Assembly (NCBI GenBank): GCA_030583705.1
Contig: CP129471.1
Location: 672,506 to 736,505, forward strand
DNA length: 64,000 nucleotides
Direction: 5' to 3'
DNA from: Patescibacteria group bacterium
GTDB lineage: Bacteria; Patescibacteriota; Patescibacteriia; Patescibacteriales; Patescibacteriaceae
A model generated the notes under the pieces. The model did no database searches. It was not told the DNA's origin and saw nothing but the letters and a program-made list of their open reading frames with translations. Positions 8,327-16,744 of this stretch are shown piece after piece. The number at the start of each line of letters is the position of its first letter. Position 1 is the first letter of the stretch. Made by a program: the position numbers and the translations under genes.

Positions 8327-8782
8327 CTAATCTATATGATAAGGCGAAGAAAGATTATCTTCCCAACGAATCTCATCAATTTCCTCAGCTTTAGCTGGAC
8401 CTTTATATAATTTATCCGGTAAATTAATTGAGTAAGCAGGAATTTGGCTAACACATTTATAACCATGTACCACACCAGGGGGTACAATTACCATAGTCGG
8501 ATTATCTTCCCCGACCGTTATCTTAATATATTCTCCTTTAGTCGGACTGTCTTCTCGACGATCCCATAAATGAAGATCAAAGCTACCCGGGCCAACAAAA
8601 ACAAAACAATCGGACTGGTGAACATGTTCATGTGGGCCACGCACTACGCCCGGTAAAGTTAAACTCACATAGGACATAGCCGGCTTAAAATCAAACTCAT
8701 CGTTCCTAAAAATCTCAATCAACCAACCTCTTTCATCAGTATAACGAGGTAAACTCTTTATTATCACTCCGGGCATTTCCAT
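8327..8782 (-). CDS. rmlC: dTDP-4-dehydrorhamnose 3,5-epimerase family protein
   Basis: A 151-residue single cupin. DERGWLIEIFR near the N-terminus, RGPHEHVHQSDCFVFV (in place of the usual RGLHxQ) and VIVPPGVVHGY match the RmlC family. The histidine of RGPHEH aligns with the catalytic base. It is shorter than classical RmlC (about 180 residues), so a related epimerase with altered specificity is possible. It heads the rmlC-rmlB-unknown-rmlD gene string, which supports the dTDP-rhamnose role. Confidence 0.82.
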   Translation of the reverse strand: MEMPGVIIKSLPRYTDERGWLIEIFRNDEFDFKPAMSYVSLTLPGVVRGPHEHVHQSDCFVFVGPGSFDLHLWDRREDSPTKGEYIKITVGEDNPTMVIVPPGVVHGYKCVSQIPAYSINLPDKLYKGPAKAEEIDEIRWEDNLSSPYHID

Positions 8783-8851
8783 ATAATTGAAATTACTTAA
8801 AAAACCAATAAAAACAAGAATAAAAAAAACTAATAAACTTTACTTAACAGC

Positions 8852-9043
8852 TTAATCAAGCTTCTTTATAGATAATATCATTATACCCCAAATAAGCCAA
8901 ACAAGCAACCAATAATTAAGGTTAAGATAAGCAATGACCATACCGGGTTTAACCATCTCCATTAAAACGAACATTAAAAAACCCAAAGTTAAAAAATAGA
9001 AAACTTCTTTTAAGAAAAATTGTCCTTGATCTTTGATTTTCAT
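8852..9043 (-). CDS. Small two-helix membrane protein
   Basis: A 63-residue protein with two hydrophobic segments (about residues 12-31 and 41-59) and charged ends (MKIKDQ, KKLD). No family is recognised. It sits between the rhamnose operon and a larger membrane-anchored protein, all on the same strand, so it may belong to the envelope locus. Confidence 0.55.
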   Translation of the reverse strand: MKIKDQGQFFLKEVFYFLTLGFLMFVLMEMVKPGMVIAYLNLNYWLLVWLIWGIMILSIKKLD

Positions 9044-9054
9044 AAAGTGAAAAA

Positions 9055-9101
9055 TTAAAATACAAAATTAAAATATAAACTTAAAATACAAAATTAAAAT
9101 A
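9055..9101. repeat. Short AT-rich direct repeat
   Basis: A 21-base unit occurs at 9055-9075 and again, identically, at 9081-9101, with a 26-base period. It lies in the gap between the 63-residue and 531-residue genes. No function is visible. It may be slippage or a spacer before a promoter. Confidence 0.6.
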
Positions 9102-9123
9102 CATCCCCACTTAATCTTTCCCC

Positions 9124-10719
9124 CTAATCTTTATTAGTCATCAAGCGCTGCCATAAAACTCGTAAACGATCGAAAATCGTACCACCCTCAAAGCTGACCG
9201 CTAAAGAATAAACCCTAAAATCTTCTTCCAAAGAATCCTCAGGCAAAGCCAACATTAAAGAATATTCGCCAAACCTTCCCCGTTCTGTTGGCAAAAAGAA
9301 TTCTGTTTCTGAAACAAAGGTTGCTTCTTTGGTCGAATCAAATTCGTTGGTTAAATCAAGTGATGTGTCTTGTGGGTCTTTAAAAAAACTTTTTCTTGAT
9401 TTATTCTTTTCCTTGGTTTTTGATTCATAATTCGCTAGTAAATAAGAAAAGTCAGAAGAGTTTTTAAACAAAGAAGGCGTAAAACGATAAGGCAAGGGAT
9501 TAAATAAAGATTCTTCGGACCAAGCAAAAACTCCATCGCCGGTAATAATTAAATCATCTTTAGCTAAAGTTATAGGCCTAATTAAACGACTAAAGTCTTG
9601 GCTATGTACGGAAAATTGTTCAAAGGTACGCTCTAGGGGCAAAGAAAATTCTCCAAAAGATATATTTTGTCTGGAAGCTGCTTTAGCGGTTTGGGCGTTT
9701 AAGGTTTCACTGTCTGTGTAAAGGGTAAAATTATTTCTGTCTTCTCCGCTTAAAGATAAACGATTAAGAAAAGAAACTTTAACTTGTCTAGTACTAATCT
9801 TCTCGGTTACCGCTAAATCCGAAGCTCTAACCTCAAGACGATAAACTCCGGGAGTAAGGTCAGTGGCGGAAAAAGTCCCTAAACCTTGCTCAAGTGGCCA
9901 CTCTTCTTCTTTAACCAAAGTACGATCAACAAATAAAAGAATTTTAAAAAAGCGCTTAGCTGAGTTTGAATTACTTTTATTATCCGCCTTATTCTCCATC
10001 TCATCTTTTAATTCATTTTCCATCTCATCTCTCCAGGAAAAATTAAAAGACAAAGGAGAACCATCCGAATAAGTTAAAAAAGAATAATCACCTCTTAAGC
10101 CCACTGACTGAGTTACTTCTTCATCAAGTAAAGAACTAGACTTAAATTCAGATTCGGATTCAGACAAAGAAAGCTCTGATAATGAGCTAAATGGTAAATC
10201 GTAATTATAAACCGCTGTTAGACTGCTGGGCAGTTCGGCCGCTAGAAATTCTTTTAAAGATGAAAATTTCTTTTCAGCCGAAGGTCTTTGCCAAAATAAA
10301 ACTCCTTCATTATAAATAGTTGAGTCTTCATTTTTATCTTTATCTTGAATAAGTTCATCCAGAAGTTTTACGTATAAAGGTTTTTTTTCATAGTGCCAAC
10401 CTTCAGCTCCGTGGCGAATGCCTATCTCAACCGCCTGGGCCGAAGCATTATGCTCTAAAGAAATCGTTATTTTTTGAAAATTACGAGGAGGAAATATTTC
10501 AAGATACAGAGGTTGTCCGATTAAAGAAAAACCTTTGTCTTCCATAGTAAATCTTTCAGCAGGTTTTGGTTTAGAGATAAAATAAGAAGGACTTTGCCAG
10601 TCTGTTTTATAAGTGATCTTACCAAAAGGCACAATAGCCAAATAAGAAAAAAGCAAAAACAAGGCCAGTAAAAGACCACCCCCTAATAAACGAACATTTT
10701 TTTGTTTAAAATATGACAT
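9124..10719 (-). CDS. Membrane-anchored extracytoplasmic protein, unknown
   Basis: A 531-residue protein with one N-terminal transmembrane segment (about residues 12-31, preceded by KQKNVR), so most of it should be outside the cytoplasm. The rest is rich in short beta-type stretches (KITISLEHNASAQAVEIGIRHG, GVYRLEVRASDLAV, LIITGDGVFAWSEESLF). It also has a Ser/Glu-rich linker near residues 180-195 (SELSLSESESEF) and an acidic Asn/Lys/Glu linker near residue 245. No known domain is recognised. Its place at the head of the glycan locus suggests a surface role. It is transcribed divergently from asnS. Confidence 0.7.
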   Translation of the reverse strand: MSYFKQKNVRLLGGGLLLALFLLFSYLAIVPFGKITYKTDWQSPSYFISKPKPAERFTMEDKGFSLIGQPLYLEIFPPRNFQKITISLEHNASAQAVEIGIRHGAEGWHYEKKPLYVKLLDELIQDKDKNEDSTIYNEGVLFWQRPSAEKKFSSLKEFLAAELPSSLTAVYNYDLPFSSLSELSLSESESEFKSSSLLDEEVTQSVGLRGDYSFLTYSDGSPLSFNFSWRDEMENELKDEMENKADNKSNSNSAKRFFKILLFVDRTLVKEEEWPLEQGLGTFSATDLTPGVYRLEVRASDLAVTEKISTRQVKVSFLNRLSLSGEDRNNFTLYTDSETLNAQTAKAASRQNISFGEFSLPLERTFEQFSVHSQDFSRLIRPITLAKDDLIITGDGVFAWSEESLFNPLPYRFTPSLFKNSSDFSYLLANYESKTKEKNKSRKSFFKDPQDTSLDLTNEFDSTKEATFVSETEFFLPTERGRFGEYSLMLALPEDSLEEDFRVYSLAVSFEGGTIFDRLRVLWQRLMTNKD

Positions 10720-10801
10720 ATTTAACTTTGTATAACTTTATAATCATTATAACCCCACCAAGAGAATTTGTCAGGTAATTTAAAATTTTAGATTAAAAAG
10801 G

Positions 10802-10830
10802 TTGATTTTTCAAGCTTTAACTGCTATGAT
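10802..10830 (+). promoter_or_regulatory. Promoter of asnS
   Basis: TTGATT (10802-10807), a 17-base spacer and TATGAT (10825-10830) lie 50 bases before the asnS ATG. A 6-bp hairpin with an AAAA loop (10854-10869) sits in the leader just before the start codon. Confidence 0.6.
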
Positions 10831-10880
10831 CAAAATATCTTAACATTAAATTACAGGTTAAAAAACCTGCAAGAATTCTT

Positions 10881-12182
10881 ATGGAAAAAGACATCAAAAA
10901 AACTTATATTAAAGATCTGGCCTCTTTTTTGGGAGAAACCGTTAAAATTAACGGTTGGGTATACAACTTCCGCTCTTCCGGTAAAATCGCCTTTTGGCAA
11001 ATCAGAGATGGTTCAGGCTTTTGCCAAGCTGTTTTAGTAGAAGATGAACTCTCTAAAGAACTTTGGACAAAGGCTGGACAAGTAACCCAGGAAACTTCGG
11101 TTTGTCTAACCGGTTTAGTAACCAAACACCCTAAAAAAGAAGAATACGAAATACAGATCTCTGACTTTGATTTTTATCAAATAGCCGAAGAATACCCGAT
11201 CGCCAAAAAAGAACATGGTGTGGACTTTTTATTACAAAACCGTCATCTTTGGTTACGCTCCAATAAGCAATGGGCAATTATGCGTGTTCGCGACACCCTA
11301 ATCCGGGCCACTTATGACTTTATGAAAGAACATAATGTTACAAAAATAGATTCACCGATTGTCACCGCTAACGCTGGAGAAAACACCACTGACCTTTTTA
11401 AAATACAATACTTTGAAGAAACCGCTTATCTTTCCCAAACCGGGCAACTTTATCTAGAAGCAGCCATAGCGGCTCATGGAAGAGTTTTTGATTTTGGTCC
11501 AACTTTTAGAGCAGAAAAATCTAAAACCAGAAGACACTTAACCGAATTTTGGATGATGGACGCTGAACTGGCTTTTATTGATTTAGAAGATAATTTAAAC
11601 TTTCAAGAAGAGTTAATTAGATACATGGTTAAAAAAGTTTTGGAAGATAATGTAAAAGAACTTGAGATATTGGAAAGAGATACTACTGTCTTAAATAACA
11701 TAGATAAGCCTTTTCATCGCTTAACCCACCAAGAAGCCGTTAAAAAATTACAAACTCTAGGCTCTGATATTAAAGACAGAGACGACCTGGGCGCTGATGA
11801 TGAAACAAAACTAACCGAAAGCTATGATAACCCGATTTTTATCACTCACTATCCGGCTGAAGTTAAAGCTTTTTATATGAAGCGAGATGAACAAGATAAC
11901 TCCAGGGTCTTGGGGGCGGATTTATTGGCTCCTGAAGGCTACGGGGAGATTATCGGGGGTTCACAACGTGAAGAAGATTACGAAACCCTAAAAAGACAAC
12001 TTGAAGAATTTGGACTTAAGCCAGAAGACTATGAATGGTATTTGGAATTAAGAAAATACGGCTCAGTACCACACGGAGGTTTTGGTTTTGGACTTGAAAG
12101 AATTGTTGCTTGGGTCTGTGGCTTAGAACACATAAGAGAAGCTATTCCTTTCCCAAGAACCATTTACAGGATTAGGCCATAG
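10881..12182 (+). CDS. asnS: Asparaginyl-tRNA synthetase
   Basis: A 433-residue class IIb aminoacyl-tRNA synthetase. The N-terminal OB-fold anticodon-binding domain covers about residues 15-110 (VKINGWVYNFRSSGKIAFWQIRDGSG). The catalytic core shows motif 2 (FRAEKSKTRRHLTEFWMMDAE) and motif 3 (GGFGFGLERIVAW). The length and the PHGGFGFG signature fit AsnRS rather than AspRS. It would charge tRNA-Asn. It is a single-gene unit with its own promoter and a terminator downstream, and it ends with TAG. Confidence 0.93.
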   Translation: MEKDIKKTYIKDLASFLGETVKINGWVYNFRSSGKIAFWQIRDGSGFCQAVLVEDELSKELWTKAGQVTQETSVCLTGLVTKHPKKEEYEIQISDFDFYQIAEEYPIAKKEHGVDFLLQNRHLWLRSNKQWAIMRVRDTLIRATYDFMKEHNVTKIDSPIVTANAGENTTDLFKIQYFEETAYLSQTGQLYLEAAIAAHGRVFDFGPTFRAEKSKTRRHLTEFWMMDAELAFIDLEDNLNFQEELIRYMVKKVLEDNVKELEILERDTTVLNNIDKPFHRLTHQEAVKKLQTLGSDIKDRDDLGADDETKLTESYDNPIFITHYPAEVKAFYMKRDEQDNSRVLGADLLAPEGYGEIIGGSQREEDYETLKRQLEEFGLKPEDYEWYLELRKYGSVPHGGFGFGLERIVAWVCGLEHIREAIPFPRTIYRIRP

Positions 12183-12273
12183 AAGAATTAAAAAGATTAC
12201 CTAGACATCTAAGTATAAAAAACTCATCTAACAACCAGGTACCCTACTTCCTAATTTAAAACCCATTTAAAAT

Positions 12274-12299
12274 AAACCCGCCAACCGCCTGGCGGGTTT
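12274..12299 (+). terminator. Intrinsic terminator after asnS
   Basis: A perfect 10-bp stem (aaacccgcca / tggcgggttt) with a 6-base loop lies 91 bases after the asnS stop. Its arm ends in TTT followed by mixed AT sequence, so the U-tract is weak. Confidence 0.6.
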
Positions 12300-12352
12300 A
12301 TAGTATTGATTTTATTGGTATATCTAACTAAATGATACCTTATAATAAGGCC

Positions 12353-12381
12353 TTGACTTATTTTATAAAATAATATAATAT
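12353..12381 (+). promoter_or_regulatory. Promoter of the DUF4143 ATPase gene
   Basis: TTGACT (12353-12358), a 17-base spacer and TAATAT (12376-12381) lie 52 bases ahead of the start codon. A large inverted repeat begins 4 bases downstream of the -10. Confidence 0.55.
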
Positions 12382-12384
12382 AAG

Positions 12385-12421
12385 TATACTATATCTAAAA
12401 ACTATATTTAGATATAGTATA
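12385..12421. promoter_or_regulatory. Inverted repeat between promoter and start of the DUF4143 gene
   Basis: Perfect 15-bp arms, tatactatatctaaa (12385-12399) and its complement (12407-12421), flank a 7-base centre. The repeat covers the expected transcription start, so it may be an operator. As RNA it would form a 5' hairpin next to the start codon. Confidence 0.55.
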
Positions 12422-12432
12422 TATATTTTAAT

Positions 12433-13710
12433 ATGTTAAAATCAATAGTATACAAACAAAAAGAAGATCGTGATCGCCTCTTGACTAAAAGCTATATAGA
12501 ACGCCTTAAAGGAGAAAAAGCTGACCAATTAATTGCTTCTGACCTCATAAAGGTTATTCTTGGACCCAGGCGAGCTGGAAAGTCGGTTTTTGCTTTAAGG
12601 CTTTTAAAAGACAAAAAATTCGCTTATTTTAACTTTGATGATGAGGCTTTTGCGGGACAAGAAAGAATTGATCTTGATGAGCTTTTAACAGAGCTTAAGG
12701 TTGTCTATGGAGATACTAAATACTTACTCTTTGATGAAATACAAAATCTTGATAAATGGGAACTCTTTGTTAATCGTCTGCACCGCTTAGGTTATAATCT
12801 TGTAATTACTGGCTCAAACGCCCAACTGCTTTCCCAAGAACTAGCCACTCACCTAACTGGTAGGCATATACCGATAGAAATAATGCCTTTTTGTTTTAAA
12901 GAAATGCTAATTGCCAAAGAATATGATTACTCAACAGATAAACTTTTTATTCCCCAAGAAAAAGCCGACCTGTTAAAGCACTTAAACGACTTTTTAATAA
13001 ACGGTGGCTATCCGGAAGTTATTACCAAAGAACTTGAACCTCGCGGTTATCTTGATGTATTGTTTGACGCGGTATTATTTAAAGATGTAGTAAAAAGACA
13101 TAAAGTCCGTTTTTCTGAACAACTTAATAATCTTGGATCTTACCTAATGAATAATTTCGCAGGGCTTTATGACATGAGTAAATTAGCTGGATTTCTTGAC
13201 TTTAAAAGTAAGATAACCTTAGATAATTATTTGGGTTATTTAAAAGAAGCTTATCTGATATTCTCTTTAGAAAACTACTCGGCTAAAGCCAGAGAAAGGA
13301 TAAGAGCACCAAGAAAAATTTATGTAGTGGATAATGGCTTTATAACAGCCAAGGCCGTACAACATTCTCCCAATAACGGAAAGCTTCTGGAAAACCTGGT
13401 TTTTAATGAAATAGTAAAAAAAGGTAAACGTCCTAATCTTGATCTTTTTTATTATAAAACCAAGAATGGAAAAGAAGTGGACTTTTTACTTAAAGAAGGA
13501 TATAAATTAAAACAATTAATACAAGTTACTTATGACACCTCCGCTAAAGAAACCGAGGAAAGAGAAATAAAAGCGCTAATTGAAGCAGGACAAGAGCTGG
13601 GAGTTAAGGACTTACTAGTTATAACCTATAACGAAAAACGTGAAGTTAAAAAACAAGGAAAAACCGTAGTTTTCTTACCATTTTGGGAGTGGGCTTATAA
13701 AACAACTTAA
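12433..13710 (+). CDS. AAA ATPase with DUF4143 nuclease-like domain
   Basis: A 425-residue protein. The N-terminal AAA domain has Walker A GPRRAGKS at residues 44-51 and Walker B YLLFDEIQNLDKW. The C-terminal DUF4143 region (NYSAKARERIRAPRKIYVVDNG ... LLENLVFNEIVKKG ... KEVDFLL) resembles a PD-(D/E)xK fold. Such proteins are widespread, mobile-prone accessory genes, often linked to defence or toxin-antitoxin functions. No activity is established for most. It is a monocistronic gene with its own promoter and an inverted repeat in the leader. Confidence 0.85.
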   Translation: MLKSIVYKQKEDRDRLLTKSYIERLKGEKADQLIASDLIKVILGPRRAGKSVFALRLLKDKKFAYFNFDDEAFAGQERIDLDELLTELKVVYGDTKYLLFDEIQNLDKWELFVNRLHRLGYNLVITGSNAQLLSQELATHLTGRHIPIEIMPFCFKEMLIAKEYDYSTDKLFIPQEKADLLKHLNDFLINGGYPEVITKELEPRGYLDVLFDAVLFKDVVKRHKVRFSEQLNNLGSYLMNNFAGLYDMSKLAGFLDFKSKITLDNYLGYLKEAYLIFSLENYSAKARERIRAPRKIYVVDNGFITAKAVQHSPNNGKLLENLVFNEIVKKGKRPNLDLFYYKTKNGKEVDFLLKEGYKLKQLIQVTYDTSAKETEEREIKALIEAGQELGVKDLLVITYNEKREVKKQGKTVVFLPFWEWAYKTT

Positions 13711-13755
13711 AAGAATAAAAATAAAATTAATTTAAATCAAAATATTTAAAGTTAT

Positions 13756-16500
13756 TTAAAGACTCTCCATCTTCTCTTTTAATTTAATCAAAGCCTCTTG
13801 ATTATCTTTAAGTTTAATTGTTTCCTCTTCAATAATCTTAGCTGGAGCCTTTTGTTTAAATTCTTCATTAGACAATCTTTGTGTTTGAGCTAAAATCAAA
13901 CTCTCTAGTTTAGTTGTTTCTTTATCAAGTCTTTGCTTTTCGGCCTCCTTATCTACCGGTACATCAAGATAAATATCTACACCGCTAATCGTTGTGTATA
14001 AAGCCCTTTCTATGGCTGAGCCGCTTTCTTTAATAACCACTTCTTCAAGACCGGTTCTTAAAGCCACTATTAAATGACTGTTCTCTCTAAGCTCCTGGGC
14101 TCTTTTAGATGAATAAAGATAAGCTTTGATTTTTTGTCCGGGTGGTACCTTATGTTCGCTTCTTAAATTACGGATAGCTATAATAACCTCTTTAACCAAA
14201 CCAATAGCTAACTCTGCTTGCTTATAGTCCTCTTCTTTTTTTACAACTACTGTCTTATTATTTATCATTTCCTCATTCATTATATTAGTTATCTCCTCTT
14301 CTTTAGGCCAAGAAGAGATCATAAGTAATTTTTTCTCCGAATTATCTTGCTGTAGATAATCCCACATAACTTCCGTAACAAAAGGCGTAAAAGGATGCCA
14401 AAGTCTTAAAAGAGTCGTAAAAACTTTTCGTAACTTAGTCGTTTTATCTGTAGCTGGTTCAAACTTAGCCATTTCAAGATACCAATCTGCCAAATCATCC
14501 ATTGTAAAGCTCTTTAAAACTTCTCCGGCACCGGAAAAATCGTAACGCTCTATTCTTTGCCCCACTTCTTTAACGGTAGCTTTAAGCCTGGACTCTAACC
14601 AAAGATCGGCTGGACTGTTACGAGAACCGATGCTTTCTTTTTGATTATCTTTTTGATCATCTCCTTTGTCCCCAGCTTTATCTTCTTCTCTATCTCCATC
14701 TTCCTCCCTGGTTATAATATAACGACCAATATTCCAAAGCTTGTTAATAACATTTCTAAAACCAGCTATCTTTTCTTCACTTAAACGCGTATCCACACCA
14801 GGTGTGTTCCCGATTAAAAGAGATAACCTCACCGCGTCTGCTCCATATTGCTCACTAACCATCACTGGATCAATACCATTGCCTTTAGATTTACTCATCT
14901 TCTTCCCGTCTTTATCTAATATCATACCATGGAGATAAACGGTTTTAAAGGGTACTTCGTTTAAAGCAAACAAAGACATCATAATCATCCGAGAAACCCA
15001 AAGAGTTATTATCTCATAACCTGTCTCTAAAACATCGGTTGGATGAAATTTTAATAAATCGCCCGATTTCTTATTATTTTTATAATTATCCGGCCAACCT
15101 AGGGTGGAAAAGGTCCACATACCGGAAGAAAACCAAGTATCTAAAACATCGCTATCTCTAATCCAACCTTCTGTCTGGGGCTCTTCTAGTCCAACAAAAA
15201 CTTCCCCGTCTTTATACCAAGCCGGTATAGTGTGCCCAAACCAAATTTGACGACTAATGCACCAATCGTTAAGATTTTCCATCCAATCGCAATATCTTTT
15301 ATGAAAACGTTCTGGCACAAAAGAAATCTCTTGTTCTTTAGCTATGGCAAAAGCTTTTTGTTTAAGAGAAAGTCCGTTAAAACGTTCTAACGGCTTATCT
15401 ACTCCAACAAACCATTGCTTGGAAGGCAGGGGCTCTATGGGGGTATCGCAACGATAACAAACAGAAAGATTATGAGATAAAGTTTCTTCTTGTGTTAAAA
15501 GATTATTTTGTCGCAAACTTTCTACTATTTTAGTCCTAGCTTCTTTAATAGATAGTCCTGAATAAGATCCGAGATTTGTTCCGATTAAACCTTGCTCATT
15601 AATAACTTTAATAATCGGTACATAGTGTTTTTCTGCCAAGCGCCAGTCAATCGCCGAATGGGCTGGGGTAACACCCAGAGCGCCGGTACCAAAAGCCATG
15701 TCTACCTCACGATCCGCAATGATCTTTATGGTTAAACTTTGTCCGCAAAATTCTCCCTTAAACTCTTGTCCGACATATTGACTATATCTCTCATCTTTAG
15801 GGTTAACCGCTACCGCTGTATCTCCTAACTTTGTCTCCGGACGAGTGGTGGAAATGGCGATCGGGAAATCTGGCCAATATTTAAAAGTGTATAGGGTTGT
15901 TTCTTCTTCACGATACTCAACTTCATCATCGGCTAAGGTGGAATGACAACGAGGACACCAGTTAACAATTCTCTCTCCACGATAAATAACCCCAGCCTGA
16001 TACATGTCAACAAACATTTGCTTAACCGCCTTTTGTCTTTGTTCATCCAAAGTAAAAGCCAAACGAGACCAATCTAAAGAAGCACCCATGCGCCTGAACT
16101 GAGAAAGAATAGTCCCCTGGGTTTGCCCTAAGAACTCCCAAACTTTTTCCAAAAACTTTTCTCGACCTAAATCATGTCTAGTCTGTCCGGTGGAAGCGTG
16201 TAAATGTTTTTCCACTACTGCTTGAGTCGCAATGGCCGCATGGTCCGTACCAGGTAACCAAAGAGTCCGAAAGCCTTTCATTCTATGATAACGAATTAAA
16301 AGATCCTGGATAGCCAACATAGAAGCATGTCCAAGATGAAGTTTATCTGTTACATTAGGCGGAGGCAGGATAAGGGTATAGGTAGGAGCACTATCGGGCA
16401 AGGGTAAATTGTCTGGATTATAATAACCGGAATCCTCCCATTTTTTATTAATAACCTCCTCATGATCTTTTGCCTGATAAGCCTTGGGAATATCTTTCAT
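13756..16500 (-). CDS. valS: Valyl-tRNA synthetase
   Basis: A 914-residue class I synthetase. The HIGH-type motif HLGH is at residues 55-58 after ILPPPNVTDKL, and KMSKS lies near residue 533 in GKKMSKSKGN. An editing domain is inserted between them (PIAISTTRPETKLGDTAVAV), and a C-terminal coiled coil (about residues 850-914) matches the ValRS tRNA-binding arm. An acidic low-complexity insert (EEDGDREEDKAGDKGDD) sits near residue 600 between the catalytic and anticodon domains. It charges tRNA-Val; a tRNA-Val(GAC) gene is in this window. Confidence 0.95.
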   Translation of the reverse strand: MKDIPKAYQAKDHEEVINKKWEDSGYYNPDNLPLPDSAPTYTLILPPPNVTDKLHLGHASMLAIQDLLIRYHRMKGFRTLWLPGTDHAAIATQAVVEKHLHASTGQTRHDLGREKFLEKVWEFLGQTQGTILSQFRRMGASLDWSRLAFTLDEQRQKAVKQMFVDMYQAGVIYRGERIVNWCPRCHSTLADDEVEYREEETTLYTFKYWPDFPIAISTTRPETKLGDTAVAVNPKDERYSQYVGQEFKGEFCGQSLTIKIIADREVDMAFGTGALGVTPAHSAIDWRLAEKHYVPIIKVINEQGLIGTNLGSYSGLSIKEARTKIVESLRQNNLLTQEETLSHNLSVCYRCDTPIEPLPSKQWFVGVDKPLERFNGLSLKQKAFAIAKEQEISFVPERFHKRYCDWMENLNDWCISRQIWFGHTIPAWYKDGEVFVGLEEPQTEGWIRDSDVLDTWFSSGMWTFSTLGWPDNYKNNKKSGDLLKFHPTDVLETGYEIITLWVSRMIMMSLFALNEVPFKTVYLHGMILDKDGKKMSKSKGNGIDPVMVSEQYGADAVRLSLLIGNTPGVDTRLSEEKIAGFRNVINKLWNIGRYIITREEDGDREEDKAGDKGDDQKDNQKESIGSRNSPADLWLESRLKATVKEVGQRIERYDFSGAGEVLKSFTMDDLADWYLEMAKFEPATDKTTKLRKVFTTLLRLWHPFTPFVTEVMWDYLQQDNSEKKLLMISSWPKEEEITNIMNEEMINNKTVVVKKEEDYKQAELAIGLVKEVIIAIRNLRSEHKVPPGQKIKAYLYSSKRAQELRENSHLIVALRTGLEEVVIKESGSAIERALYTTISGVDIYLDVPVDKEAEKQRLDKETTKLESLILAQTQRLSNEEFKQKAPAKIIEEETIKLKDNQEALIKLKEKMESL

Positions 16501-16691
16501 AAAACAATTAAAATTAATCTTAAAACTAAACCTGTTTCTTAATTATTAGCAAAAATAAGGGTATTTTGCAAGCTAAGGCTTAAAGATTGTTGCCTGTCAC
16601 CACAATACCTCTCTGCTGCCATCCTAACAGTTAAAAAGAAATGAAAATAAATATTCCCTACCTCGTAGGAAGAACTTTATAAGCTCTAATA

Positions 16692-16719
16692 AAAACACCT
16701 CAACTTATTGAGGTGTTTT
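16692..16719 (-). terminator. Intrinsic terminator after the FISUMP pilin
   Basis: A perfect 12-bp stem with the loop ctta lies 26 bases after the pilin stop. On the minus strand it is followed by a T-rich run. The same stem core (aaacacctcaa) recurs at 27103-27128 with a one-base loop change. Confidence 0.8.
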
Positions 16720-16744
16720 GGTATTAAATACTAAAAAAATAAAA

